This document shows, piece after piece, positions 37,210 to 48,719 of a DNA stretch of 64,000 bases (position 1 is its first letter; the number at the start of each line of letters is the position of its first letter). Source of the DNA: Vitellaria paradoxa (lineage: Eukaryota; Streptophyta; Magnoliopsida; Ericales; Sapotaceae). The notes beneath the pieces are model-generated. The model saw nothing but the letters and a program-made list of their open reading frames with translations, had not been told where the DNA came from and did not search any database. A program made the translations under genes and the position numbers. The stretch is from contig CM034233.1 in the NCBI GenBank assembly GCA_019916065.1, positions 19,169,936 to 19,233,935 of the forward strand. The letters are read 5' to 3'.

Positions 37210-39067
37210 TTTGGTATTTCTGAAATATACGATTAAAAAAATAACAAATGCTAAAATTCTTATCACAATTACTAAAATTACGCTTCTTTTCAAATATTTT
37301 AGGACAATCTAATTTGTATTAATGTGCTCTAGATCTGTTGACATTGTGTGGTGCACCAAAATACAAATGTGTGACACAATACCAAGGGATTGGAAGCAAC
37401 AAATAATTGCTCCTGCATGTTATTGTGTTAGCTTTTTAGCATTACTGATAATTGGGATCTGCTATTTTATTTTGGGTGCAAAACTAACACCATTTTGTGC
37501 AAACCTGACATGCACGGACTATATAACACTTTAACAACAAAGGCCAACAAACGAAATGGGGCCTTAATATGTCTATGACATGCAAAGTATTGAAGAATAC
37601 CCTACAAGACATATATATATCTATTAATTCCATAAGAATTCTCCGCCAGAGAGAGAGAGCAAAAAACAAAAAAGAGCAAAGGAATCTTAGCAGAAGTAAT
37701 GAAAACAGTTGCTGCTCCCTTCATACACAAGCATGATGCTTCCTTGAGCAAATAGCAAGTAAAAATACCAACCACCACCAAGCTTAATTCATCAATAAAG
37801 CTCCACCAGGACATTTACTGCTTTTTATTGGGCAATAATTCCTAATAATAACATTAACAATGATAAATATAATGTAATATTGACTTCTATTAAAATTCAC
37901 ATAGGTGGGCCTCTGCCTTTCTTTTTAAGCTGATTAAGGGCAGGTAATTCCCCTGCACAAGTACCGAGGAAAAGACAATTTTTAATTTTTTCTGTAGTCA
38001 TACCGTGTGCATGAGATATTTAAAATTGTAAAAGTTAATATAAATGAATAAAAATTACAGTTTCTTAATTTATACAATAAGTAAGAAGTTTAAATTTTAT
38101 AATAATTTATAAAATTCTGTGGAAATTTGCAGAGCTCCTAAGACTTTTGGGTTCTTACAAGTATTGTCAATCCGTCATGCCCACCCGAAGTCTTTTGGGT
38201 TCTCTTTTGAGCCTCCTCCAATTGGTGTGTCAACGTGGGAATTACTTTTTCAAAATTTAGCATAACACAATAAACACTGAACATATTTCAAATAAGAATG
38301 AAGAAACAAAACAACACAAGGAGTTAAAAGAACAAATGAAAAACTAGTGTAACATTAATATATACAGTGATTGCAAGGGTCGGGGCATTTAAAAGCATGT
38401 TGCTTGTGGCTCCTCAAAGAAGATGAGACTGGATCATTTTCACTTGCAAAACCATTTATCAATGTATTCCAGAAATTAACATAGGAATTTCCTGGTCAGC
38501 AAAAATTTATATTTTTGGTTGATCTTTGACTAATAAATTACATAGTTCATATTCCCAAATATACAGACTTGTAAGTTTCATAAAATTGTCGTCATTTATT
38601 AAATATACTTTTAAAAGAAAATGAAAATTTAGTCCTCTAATTATTCCATTGTCAAATGTATTTATACATACCAAATTTTAGTAAACTGACTCCTTGCCAT
38701 TTTAATTTTTTGATGTGCCAAATGTTAAAATTCCTAATAATTCCTTTTCCCAATCTCATTCTTCTTGTTCCTGTTCACGTTCCCATTCCATTGACAACCA
38801 AACATTCTCCAACAATTGTTGAGATGTACGTGTTTTTGAGTTTATTTATTTATTTATTTTTAGTTTAGTTACAAGATTATTACTAAAGTATTATGCATTG
38901 ATCTTTTAAATTAATAATTTGTAATAAGGTACACCTTTACACTAATATTTGTAATTTTAACAAATTAGTTAGTTAATACGCTCATGAGGTAAGAAAAATA
39001 ATATTCTGTACTAAAATAGATTATTATATAAACAAGCATGGATCTAAAATTTCTAAAAAATGGATAA
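37210..39067. other. Intergenic DNA
   Basis: No gene recognised. AT-rich stretches predominate, with TTTATTTATTTATTTA near 38845-38862. 38010-38140 shares AAAATT/TTTATAAAATTCT blocks with the MITE group but lacks clear ends. Confidence 0.5.
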
Positions 39068-39076
39068 AAAAAACTT
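39068..39076 (+). repeat. Left target-site duplication of the MULE
   Basis: AAAAAACTT, identical to 47312-47320 and directly abutting the element end GGGTTAATT. Nine base pairs is the MULE hallmark length. Confidence 0.85.
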
Positions 39077-39312
39077 GGGTTAATTGCCTTTACACCCCTA
39101 TACTTAGATCAAAAATTACTTACACCCCATTAATTTCAGTATTATACACTAATATCACCTGTACTGTTATCCAAAGTTGAACATTTGATAGAACTGTTGG
39201 AGCTAATAGTTAGTGTAATGCACATGCATGGGAAATGCAAGTGTCTTATATCCAACAACAAAAAAACATTGTAAATTGACAAAAATACCCTTTGAGTCGA
39301 AAAGAAATAGTT

Positions 39313-39570
39313 ATGCATGTTTGTATTTGCTCTTCTTCATCTATACAGCGCCTTCATCGGAGTGATGCCGAAGTGTTGGGAGAAGGCAAAGAAGTGGGGA
39401 TGTCATCTTCATCTCATGCTTCTCGATTTAGGTCTGAAGTTACAAAACCTTTAGCGCAAAAGTTCTATTGCAACATAGTGGCTTGGGTACAGACATCATC
39501 TATTGAAACTAACATGGGTAGGAGGTTTCTAGGTTGTGGAAGATATGAACGATTTTGGATATGTTTTTTT
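39313..39570 (+). pseudogene. GRF-type zinc-finger ORF, interrupted by insertion
   Basis: The open frame from ATG at 39313 (alternative ATG 39400) ends with FYCNIVAWVQTSSIETNMG followed by RRFLGCGRYE and an FF pair. This resembles the GRF zinc finger, which normally reads C-x-C-G, then a T/S-x-x-N-x-G-R-R-F-x-x-C core. The second Cys of the first pair is absent. The frame stops at 39576, where a fold-back element has inserted; the sequence beyond the insertion resumes with a possible W-containing tail (about 41315-41350). GRF ORFs are commonly annotated near plant transposons. Opposite strand to the transposase. Confidence 0.55.
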
Positions 39571-40449
39571 GGGTAAATTACACTTAGACCTCCTAAACAT
39601 TGGGGTAATTACACTTGGACCCCCTCAACATTTAAAAATTATAGACACCTCCCTTATTTTGAAATGTTTGAAACACCTGACCCATTCCGTTAGTATACCG
39701 TTAGAATTTCTGTTAAAATGATGATGTCGACCAAAAATATTTTTCAATATACCAAGTTTACCTTTTCTAACATTTAAAATTTACACACTATATATATATA
39801 TAAACAGACACACACACACACACGTATATATAAGAGCAATGCAGGATCCAGATTTACGATTGTTGCTAGCGAAGCCTCCGGCGAAAGCAACAGATCCTTG
39901 CACAAAGCCGACTGAATCAAAAACCATTGCAGGAGGGTTGCAGTCAACCAAGGGTGGTCGGAAAAACCAGTACGCTGGTCAGAAGTTGCGGCCATGGCTG
40001 CTAGTGCTCGAGAAGACTCCAAACCCACAACTTGAGAAGGTTGGATGGGACATCTGATGCCTGAAAATGCACAGGCTAACACTGACTATCAAAAATAAGC
40101 CGGCAGCCTCACCACAAAATGGCTGGAATGAGTCAGAATTTGAAGAGTCACTACAGAGAGAGTTTTTTTAGAGAGAGAAAGAAGAGAGAGTTTAGGTTAA
40201 GGGTTTCACTTCAAATTTGAATTAATTGGAATAGATTTCACAAACACATTCTTTTTTTCTCAGGTAGAAATTTACAACTTTTAAGCACTAAGAAATTTTC
40301 AACTTTGAAAGTCAAATTTCGTTACTGAAAACACAAGAGATTGAAATAAAACCCCAATTTGAATATGTTCGCCATGTTTCAATCAATAAAGCAAATAAGA
40401 ACAAAGAATAAGCTTCAATGCAGATTTTCTCTGGTTGTTTTTAGAGACA

Positions 40450-40498
<49 letters not shown>

Positions 40499-41310
40499 GT
40501 AATTCCATCATAATACAAGAAGCCTGGGTGGGTTTTTGACAAAAAGCCTTGCGTGTGGTTTTTTGTGTGTTGTTTCTGAAATATGCACGACTCCATCAAT
40601 GTAATAATTTGATTTTCTAATTTTTCAATTTGTTCATAGTTTTCATAGAATTTTCCTACTGTGGGGAACACTTTGTAAAATAATAAATCGAATGAATGGC
40701 CCGTTAGCCTTCAAGGCAAAGGAATGAGTGGCAGCAAGAACAGGGTGCAGGTGGGTTTAGAGTGAGAAAAAGAAGTGTAGAGAGAGAGAGAGGGGGGAGG
40801 GAAAAAAACCCGTAGCCCATAGTTGCTAAAAAACTTTATCGGTACGCTACCCTTCTCCGTTCACTCCGTCAGTCGATAGTGGCCTATCCGTGGCACAAGT
40901 AATAGAGTCATCACTAGGTTAAACTCGTCATTCCCCAAATTGACAGAAGGCCCAGCGGGGGTGGTTGATTCAAGATTTTGGGAAAAACTTTCAGCGATTC
41001 GATTCCACAATTGCTGTAGTAAGAGAAACTATTGCTGTGTGTATATATAGAACTGCTTATATTTATATAATTTTACAATAGAGAGAGGGGGGGATGGGGA
41101 AAAATGTTTTATTTGTAACTAGTTAATTTAATTAGGGGTAGTTTTGTCTTTTTTGATAAATATTTAACGGAATTAGGGTCAAAACTAATGAAAGGGTTTA
41201 AGTGTTACTAATTTTTCAAAATAAGGAATGTGTCTGTAATTTTTAAATGTAGAGGGGATCTGTGTGTAATTACATAAATATTTAGGGGTCTAGATGTATG
41301 AAAATTTGGG
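39571..41310. mobile_element. Nested fold-back element inside the MULE
   Basis: The left arm (39571-39760) begins GGGTAAATTACACTTAGACC and contains CAACATTTAAAAATTATAGA. The right arm (about 41110-41310) is its inverse: TCTGTAATTTTTAAATGTAG and GGGGTCTAGATGT. Arms of about 190 bp enclose 1.35 kb with a long (AT)n at 40452-40486 and a GC-richer block at 39840-40140 of unknown origin. The ends resemble MULE termini in style (GGGTAAATT). The exact boundaries and duplication are uncertain; TTTTTGG-like sequence occurs at both edges. Confidence 0.65.
40452..40501 (+). repeat. (AT)n(GTAT)n microsatellite
   Basis: About 35 bp of pure AT alternate followed by four GTAT units; the longest AT microsatellite seen in the window. 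Confidence 0.9.
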
Positions 41311-41438
41311 GTAAAATTTTTGGTTCAAATTGATTGCTTCCTATAAATAGAAGATGAAAACAAAACTAAACCCAAAAATAATTAAAAATTTGAAACCTAA
41401 CAGAGTTTAAAAAAATCAAAAATTCTGTATAATATATA

Positions 41439-41441
<3 letters not shown>

Positions 41442-41482
<41 letters not shown>
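41442..41482 (+). repeat. (TTA)n microsatellite
   Basis: About 13 uninterrupted TTA units inside the MULE, just right of the nested fold-back element. Confidence 0.9.
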
Positions 41483-42539
41483 TTACAGTTTATATTGATT
41501 TGATTTGTAGGATGCATCAAGTTGTGATTTTTTTTAAATGGATTGACCCATCAATGTGTGAATGTGGAAAAGAGAACTTTTGGAGAAGACTGATAGATTG
41601 GAGAGGGAGGTGTAAAAATGCAGTGTAAGGAAAAGTATATACAAGCAAGCTTTTATTGGAACTTGGATAGGGATAGGCTGCCGATATTGTACTTGGTTTC
41701 ACCGGGCAGTGACTAAAAAAATATTTGTAATTTTAATATTTTTAATATGTTTTTGGTTGCCTAACTAGTCATTATCTTCTTAATTTTTGTTGAGATTTTA
41801 GTGTAATGAATGACTAGTCTTGTAATGACAATTGTAACTGATATACATATTATTGTTAATGAAGAATGATTTGATTTAATGGATTCAATGTATTGTAGTG
41901 TGTAATAGGATTTACTATAATTTGTTGCCTATTAATAAATATGAAATTATTACTAATGAAGAATGATAAATTTTTTAATATCCTCAATGTGCTTCAATTT
42001 ATTTAGAGGACCTTTTTGGTATCAGTGTAAGATGCTTCTAGTTGGTGAAACCAAAGAATTTCTGTTCCCAGATAATTTAATTATGGCACGTTGAAGATGG
42101 AGGTTTTAAACAAATGAAACTAATACCTTCCAATGACATTAGATGCCTATACCTATTGGAGTTGAATTTATTAGCATCTGAGTTGAGAATTTGTCGTATG
42201 AAGAAATGATTGGAGTTTTGTGTGAGTGGCAGTGCATGTGGAATGCATTATAAGAGAGAAAGTATAATACCAAGAACATTGAATCAGCAATTTAGTTACA
42301 CTAAATGTTGTATGTTGACTTCAAAAAACTACCAAACAAAAGCAGTCCAAAGAATTTTGGCATTTAGACTCCAGAGAAAAGCAGCATACTAAACAAAACC
42401 ATCATACCACAGCAACGGCAAGTTAACCATACACCAAGAAAATAGCATGCAAACATATGCCCAGCTTAGGCCTTCTTAACCAAAGAAGCAGCTTGCAAAC
42501 ACACAAGCTAACCTGCACTTCAACACATATGATAGTAGA

Positions 42540-43245
42540 ATTCCAACAATGCCAACCACCAACTACAAGCCAACTGATAAAAGTAGTATACATACCATAC
42601 AAAACCATTCTACCAAAAATAGTGGCATACCAAAAAAAAATACATGCCCAACAGTCTAATATGTAGTTCATGCAAACACTGCATTAAATAACAACTATGC
42701 ACAGTTCACCAACAATGCCAACCACCGACTGCAAGCCAATTGATAAAAGCAGTATACATACCATACAAAACCATCCTACCAAAAACAATAGCATACCAAT
42801 ATATATATATATATATATAAGCCTAGCAATGTAATATGTAGCTCATGCAACCACTGCATTAAATAGCAACTATGCACAGTTCACCACTACATTGAATAAT
42901 AATTATGCACAGCTCATGTAACCATACACCATGCAACAGTAAGTCCACCACTGTATTGAATAGCAATAGTGCACAGCTCATGCAACCATGCACCATGCAG
43001 CAGTCAGTCAACTACTTCATTGAATAACAGGAGTCCAACATATAGCTCACGCAAATATATGCCCAGCAATCTAATATGCAAACTGTTCACAAAAAATTAT
43101 TAACCATTCCACCATACAACAACCAACCATGCACTAAAAGACAGCAGTCAACCAGCCATCAAAAAATAATTGTCAACCTGCAATTCAACACATTTGATAA
43201 CAAAATTCCAACAATGCCAACCACCAACTGCAAGCCAACTGGTGT
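42540..43245 (+). repeat. Internal tandem repeats of the MULE
   Basis: A unit of about 170 bp (42541-42705) starting TCCAACAATGCCAACCACC and ending with TATGCACAGTTCACC is repeated at about 42709-42880, with an (AT)n expansion in the second copy; a fragment recurs at about 43208-43242. Between 42840 and 43040 shorter overlapping repeats of CTCATGCAACCA, CATTGAATA and TATGCACAG occur every 50-70 bp. Subterminal arrays are common in MULEs and may bind transposase; here they lie over 3 kb inside the left end, downstream of the transposase reading frame, so they could equally be its 3' region. Confidence 0.65.
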
Positions 43246-43953
43246 TTAAACTAATTTTGTAACTGTTACACAACCAACTGATTTGTTCAATAACCAAATG
43301 ATCATAAGAACTGTTAAATTTATAAAATATTGATAAAAGGAACGTTGACAATTAACATACAGCTGTTAAATTTATAAAATATTGATAAGCAAAAAATAAA
43401 ATAGCATTTCCAGTCTATTTACATAGTTCGACTACCAGCTAATAAAATATTATGCCCAACCAAAAAATAGCATATCCAAAAAAAGAAGATAACATGTCCA
43501 GCCTTCAACTTTTAGCTTGCCCACTTTGACTTCCAGCTTGTCCACTTCTAATCCGAGCATTTCCAAGCTTAGCAATTTTCAGCCTGAGCAGATGATTTTC
43601 CACCATGGCATCACAGTTTTGTTGGTTACAACACGAGTATGGTTTAATTAATTTCTATGAAGCTTCAAATATTCTACACAAGGAATTCACCTACTACTTC
43701 ATTTACCTGCGAATAGAATTCACTTCAAGTACAGTATCATTTAGTCGAAATTAATGCCACAATAGACGTAGGTTGTGTGATAGATTCACTACCAACTCTA
43801 GAAATATGTTCTCTAACAGTCTTGAAAGTTTATAAAACAGTATAACATAATTATTAAAATCATTTGTAATAGAAAAAAATAGAACAGTAAAATATAACTC
43901 AATTGATTTTGTAATTATAAAACATGACATAGCAGAAATATGTCATTACCTGA

Positions 43954-46637
43954 TCAGTCCTTGTTGATGATGTTTTTTTTTTCATTAATTTTGACTTTGA
44001 ATGTATATTGTTCTTGCAAGACCTTATGTTGTGGCCCCTTAACAAACATTTTTTTACGTACCATGTATCGATTTGTCCTAGAAACCTTATTCGGATTGGC
44101 TAGTTCATCTGCATCCCTTTTTCTCATCTCCTTTAGCCCGCCAGCTTGTTTTCTCACAAAAGGAGGAAAGATAGTATCCATTCTAGTACTCAATCAGTCA
44201 TGTTGTCCAAGCACAGGATGGATTATTGTATTGTAGGTAACCAAGTAAGTCTCTTTTCAATAGCACCGATGAATAAGATCTTCAGGAGTGTGCCTATGCA
44301 TGTAAATGGCACTGATTGCATGCGTATAAGGTATGCTAGTCAAATCCCATATCCTACAACCACAACTCTTCCTCCCTAAATCAACAGTGTAGGTTATGTT
44401 CCCACAATCAACTTCATACTTCAATTTACCTATAAAAAAGAGAAAACAATTTCTACCAGTAACTTTATTTTTGTCTAACTTTTCTTGTATTCTTAGACAT
44501 AAATCCTCACCGTGTTTTCCCATTCCCTTCCTTTTAACTTGAAACCTACTCATCAATTTCCTCCTCATCCGTTTGAGCATATTTATGATGGGCTTGTCTC
44601 TTACCTCAAGTATGTAGCTGTTAAAAGAATCACTCAGATTATTAACCAGAATGTTTGACTTGCACCTAGTGCTGAAATAGGACCTAGTCCATAATTTCGA
44701 ATTAATTTTCTTCAACCACTGATAAGCCTTCTTATCTATATTTTCCATGACCAACATTTGACACTCAAACTCTCTGATTGTCCTAGCAAATGTAGCCTTC
44801 CAAAGGTAGTCTTTCAACTCTTTCCCTATAAATTTCTTTGAAAAGTTGGCATATATATGCCTTAAGCAAAATCTGTGCTAAGCATTGGGCATTACTTGAG
44901 CAAATGTAGCTTCTAACCCATTTTGTCTATCTGAAATAAAGCACCACCCTATCTCATCAACACTTCCAATGTCATCAATTGGCAGCTCCAAAAACCAAGT
45001 CCAAGATTCCTTATTCTCAGCTTCCACCATGATAATGGCAAGTGGAAACATATTGTCATTTCCATTCCTAACAATTGCACTTAACAGCTACCCACCATAT
45101 GAACCTTTCAAAAAACAACTATCAAGGCCAATGATTGGCTTACAACCATTCAAAAATCCATGGAGTTGGGCTTGGTACCTTACATACATCCTAACAAATA
45201 TAGGAGGTAATTCCAGAATTGGTCTTTCAGTTTAAATTTTTATCCAAGTGTGTGGATTATGGAACCTAGCAGTAGCAACATAATCCCTTAATCTAGTATA
45301 TTGTTCCCTACTTTCCTCATCAATGGTATCTTTTGCTTTTTGCTTTGCTCGATACAATTGATTCCTACTTACATTGACAACCAAGTCTCTCTTAATCTCA
45401 TTCTGAAATACAGTAAGACTAATTGAAGGATTGTCTCTCAGCTTTTCCAAATACTTGTTCAATAAATATCTAGAGTTGACAAGGTGATTATGGTATAACC
45501 TCCCACAACTGTGCTTAGACTGGAATGACTTTATTTGGAACGTTCTTTCAACTTGCATAGGTGATGCACGAATTCTAAATTCACATTCCATCTTGCAAAT
45601 GGCAGTAACTCTAGCAGCCTCATTCTTTATAAATTTCAAATCATAACCTTGTCTCACTTGCCATTCCCTTAAGGCATCCCTAAACACAAAAATATTTTTG
45701 AAACTCATGCTAACTTTTAAATAAGGATTTGTCATGTTAACCTCTTCGTTAAACTCTGCATAATGAATTTTATCTCCCTCATCGTCCGATCCTCTCATGG
45801 ACTATAACTCGTTATCTATCCCATCATTAGACTATCATTGGTCATCTTATTCTTTTTTATTCTCAGGCTGTTCATGTGTTCCTGCCTGAGCAAGAGTCTC
45901 TTTCTCAGTAAAAATGTCGTCATCACTCACACCCTCTAAGTTCTCGAATAACCAACTAGGGTTCGTATCATCACTAGAATCACTATTATTACTACTAGGA
46001 ACATATTCTTCATCTTCAGAACTCTCTTCTTCTTTAACTTCTACAGAATTATGCTTTGGACCACTAGTATATGATATATCACTTCCTTGACAAACCTCAC
46101 TGATTAATACAGGAGTCTCTTCAGCTGTATGAGGTTGCTCAGCTATAGGAGACTCCTTAGTTATAGGACTCTCCTCAGTCACTCTAGTTGGAATCTCATC
46201 CTCTATTTCAGTCTCAACTACTGGACTCTGATTAGGGCCTTCTATTAATAATGGGTTTAACCCCTTTAACGGTGTCCTATTATTCCCCAGAACCTTTAAT
46301 GGTTCTGGTTCATTACATTTGACAACATACATGACAATTATACTAAAAGTTCGGCATAATAACTAACCATCTTTAAAACATCTTCGTTACTTCTAATTTC
46401 TCGTAACCCCTCACTTAAACCCATCCAAGGTATTCTATAATACATTATGCTAGTGCTTGGGTAACCTCTTTCTAGAAATAAGTATTCTAAATCAATAAAA
46501 CTGTGATATTCTATATCGCGCATGTCTGTATATTCAACAGTGCCCCCACTGTATATAGTCCTTCGCGAAGTCACCTTAAAGCTTCCACTGACATGCAACT
46601 TAACTGTTTTTATATCAACCATCCTTACATGAACCAA
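43954..46637 (-). pseudogene. MuDR/MULE transposase, inactivated
   Basis: Reading from 46637: an N-terminal PB1-like region (IYSGGTVEYTDMRDIEYHSF), an acidic linker, the MuDR DNA-binding region (45798-45232, with RVTAICKMECEFRIRA), the DDE core, a SWIM-type zinc finger and a basic tail ending at 43954. Two catalytic Asp candidates are visible: GLDSCF at 45121-45123 and SDRQNG at 44929-44931, 64 codons apart. The SWIM finger has CGC but Tyr instead of the second-pair Cys (IPYTHA). Breaks: one frameshift near 46345, four in-frame stops at about 45805-45850, then stops at 45232-45234, 45088-45090, 44878-44880, 44257-44259 and 44194-44196. From 46332 to 43954 everything else stays in one frame, so decay was by point mutation. 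A donor-like CAG|GTAATG lies just after the last piece. Confidence 0.9.
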
Positions 46638-47311
46638 AAAAATTCAGTCATATCCTAAAAGCCATTATATATGACCAAACCAATTTATCAATTCAAAAAG
46701 CTAATTTTTCAGTCAGCAATGCTAATGGGGACTTCAAAGCAACAGATAACCAATATGGGCCCATGTGGGTGTCATCTGTCCCCTACATTTATATCCAACT
46801 AGCAAAAAAATGGGGATTTTAAAGGCAAAAAGGTACCTTTTAAAGCACACCATTCCAATATCATACTTCATATATATGTAAATACATCAAACTATATGTA
46901 CACACATACCTCTAGTCTTTCTTCTCAATCAAATGATACTTTTTAGCAGCTGGACACCAAGAAATTGTAGAACCCCACTCTCTTCCTCTTCAATCTCTTA
47001 GACAATGCCTCTATTGGCCTGGATCGAAATTGCTTCTCAAAATAAAAAAAAAAAAAGCCCTAATTTTTCGTACTTTGAAGCTTTTTGAAGTATAGTGATA
47101 GAGCTTATCGATTTGGGGTTTTTAATATATAAAGGGTATTTGGGTCTTTTAACACTTAAACGTAACAGCATTAAATGTTGTATTTTGGATAACAGCACAA
47201 AGGGTATTAGTTCATAATATTGAAGTTTTTTTTGGTAAGTCATAATATTGAAATTGATGAGGTGTAAGTGATTTTCAATTTAAGTACAGATGGTGTAAAG
47301 GTAATTAACCC

Positions 47312-47320
47312 AAAAAACTT
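47312..47320 (+). repeat. Right target-site duplication of the MULE
   Basis: AAAAAACTT, perfect match to 39068-39076. Confidence 0.85.
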
Positions 47321-47396
47321 TTAGTTCATTAATTGAGAGAAAAAAGGGGATGTTTTTATAATAAAATTGGTTGTCAAAGATAGTTATGGTAATATA

Positions 47397-47826
47397 GGGC
47401 CCGTTTGGTGCAATGAAAATCGCTGAAAATCTCTAAAAACTTCTAAAATTTTTTAATACATTTTACACTCCTTATACTTCGTGAAATAATTATAAATTTA
47501 TATATATCTACATATCTCAACAACTTTTTACAAACCCCAATAAACTTTTTATAAATGCCAATAACATTTCACAAACTCCAATAACTTTTTTACAAATTCT
47601 AAAAATTTTTTACATCTTTTAATGAATTGTAACATAAAACCGTTCCAACGGACCAAAAAGACTGTTCTAACGGTTTTTTTTTTTTTTTTCAAAAAGTTGA
47701 TACAAAAGTTAAAAAGTTTCATTATTCATATCTGAAAAAACGTAATTTGGTGGATATGCACCAAACGCCAAAAAATTACTTAAACCACATTTTTTCGTTT
47801 TTTTTTTTATCGCACCAAATACCCCC
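47397..47826. mobile_element. MITE, GTTTGGTGC type, hAT-like duplication
   Basis: GGGCCCGTTTGGTGC on the left, GCACCAAATACCCCC on the right. The flanks GTAATATA and ATAATATA form an 8-bp duplication with one mismatch. Internal ATAAATTTATATATATCTAC is shared with the copy at 59763. Starts 77 bp after the MULE duplication. Confidence 0.65.
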
Positions 47827-48084
47827 ATAATATATTTGTAGGGATAATTTTAAGAAGATTCAAATTACTCTAAATTGGGCGAACTACCTATAAACTTGGG
47901 TGTTGTGTGAGAAGCGAAGGACCAACTGTTGGTGGATAGCGATGCGAAGATTTTCTTTTTTTTTCGTTTCAATTAAAATATAAGTGGGCCCTAAACTTCA
48001 CTTTATAAATGTATTAAAATAATCGCTTAGGATATTTTTGTTGGTTAAAATTTGTACCATAACGCTTTATTTATAAAAGTTTAC

Positions 48085-48711
48085 TAGGGATGTCAAATAT
48101 ACCCGTACCCGGTGGGTACCCGTTTCATCCGCCCCGTTCGGGGAGGGTATGGGGATGTTAATAGCGGGGACGGGGACGGGTATGGAGATTTGAAATGTTA
48201 CCCGCACGGGTATGGGGACGGGGACGGGTAGGATAGTCCCCACCCCGCCCCGTACCCGTTTAAATATTTTTTTGTTAATTTTGTTGGCGTGGTGACTCCT
48301 TTAGAAGTCCCACATCGGTTTCTCACAAAGAAGTGAAGGTCTTGTGAGATTATAAATAAAGACCACTTCATATTTGGTTAAGTGCATCAGTCAAAGTCAA
48401 ATATTATATATATATTTTTAATTTTTATTTAATATATATATGTAATATATTTTTTTATTTAATATATATAATATTTATAATAATTTTAAATATTTATTTT
48501 ATACATATAATATATAATTTGTAATAATTAATATACTTGGCGGGTAAACGGGGATGGGGATGGGTAATTCATTATTTTGTGGGGACGGGTATGGGGAAAA
48601 ATTTTTTCCCCGAAACGGGGATGGGGACGGAGACGGGTAAGGGTATTGCTAAACGGGGACGGGGACGGGGAAGGTCATACCCGCCCCATACCCGCCCCGT
48701 TGACATCCCTA
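48085..48711. mobile_element. hAT-type MITE with TAGGGATGTC termini
   Basis: The 627-bp element starts TAGGGATGTCAAATA and ends GTTGACATCCCTA, flanked on both sides by the perfect 8-bp duplication AAGTTTAC (48077-48084 and 48712-48719), diagnostic of hAT superfamily insertion. Both subterminal regions are rich in GGGGACGGGG / CCCCGCCCC blocks in opposite orientation. The centre is AT-rich and holds a USE/TATA pair. No transposase. Confidence 0.85.
48307..48358 (+). promoter_or_regulatory. snRNA-type promoter pair: USE plus TATA, 33 bp apart
   Basis: GTCCCACATCG at 48307-48317 is a perfect match to the plant upstream sequence element (RTCCCACATCG) of U-snRNA genes. TATAAATA starts at 48351. 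The 33-bp gap is the spacing known for Pol II-transcribed plant snRNA genes (U6-type Pol III genes have about ten bases less). The predicted start region near 48380 does not resemble U1, U2, U4 or U5, so a novel short transcript or a captured promoter is possible. Confidence 0.6.
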
Positions 48712-48719
48712 AAGTTTAC

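Larger units (their letters stand above)
39077..47311 (-). mobile_element. Mutator-like element (MULE), 8.2 kb, decayed
   Basis: The termini GGGTTAATTGCCTTTACACC (plus, left) and GGGTTAATTACCTTTACACC (minus, right) are inverted and flanked by a perfect 9-bp duplication AAAAAACTT. The terminal repeats align for about 110 bp (39077-39185 and 47195-47311); the right one has a small internal duplication around TTCAATATTATGA. Inside are a broken MuDR-type transposase on the minus strand, a GRF-like zinc-finger ORF on the plus strand near the left end, a nested fold-back element, and tandem repeats at 42.5-43.25 kb. It was once an autonomous-type element; the transposase now has many stops. Confidence 0.9.

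Noticed and set aside
42421..43420. CRISPR-like array
   Set aside because: Repeats are long, degenerate and overlapping, in a plant MULE; no uniform repeat-spacer pattern.
44969..45235. 88-codon open frame on the plus strand
   Set aside because: Antisense of the MULE transposase catalytic core.
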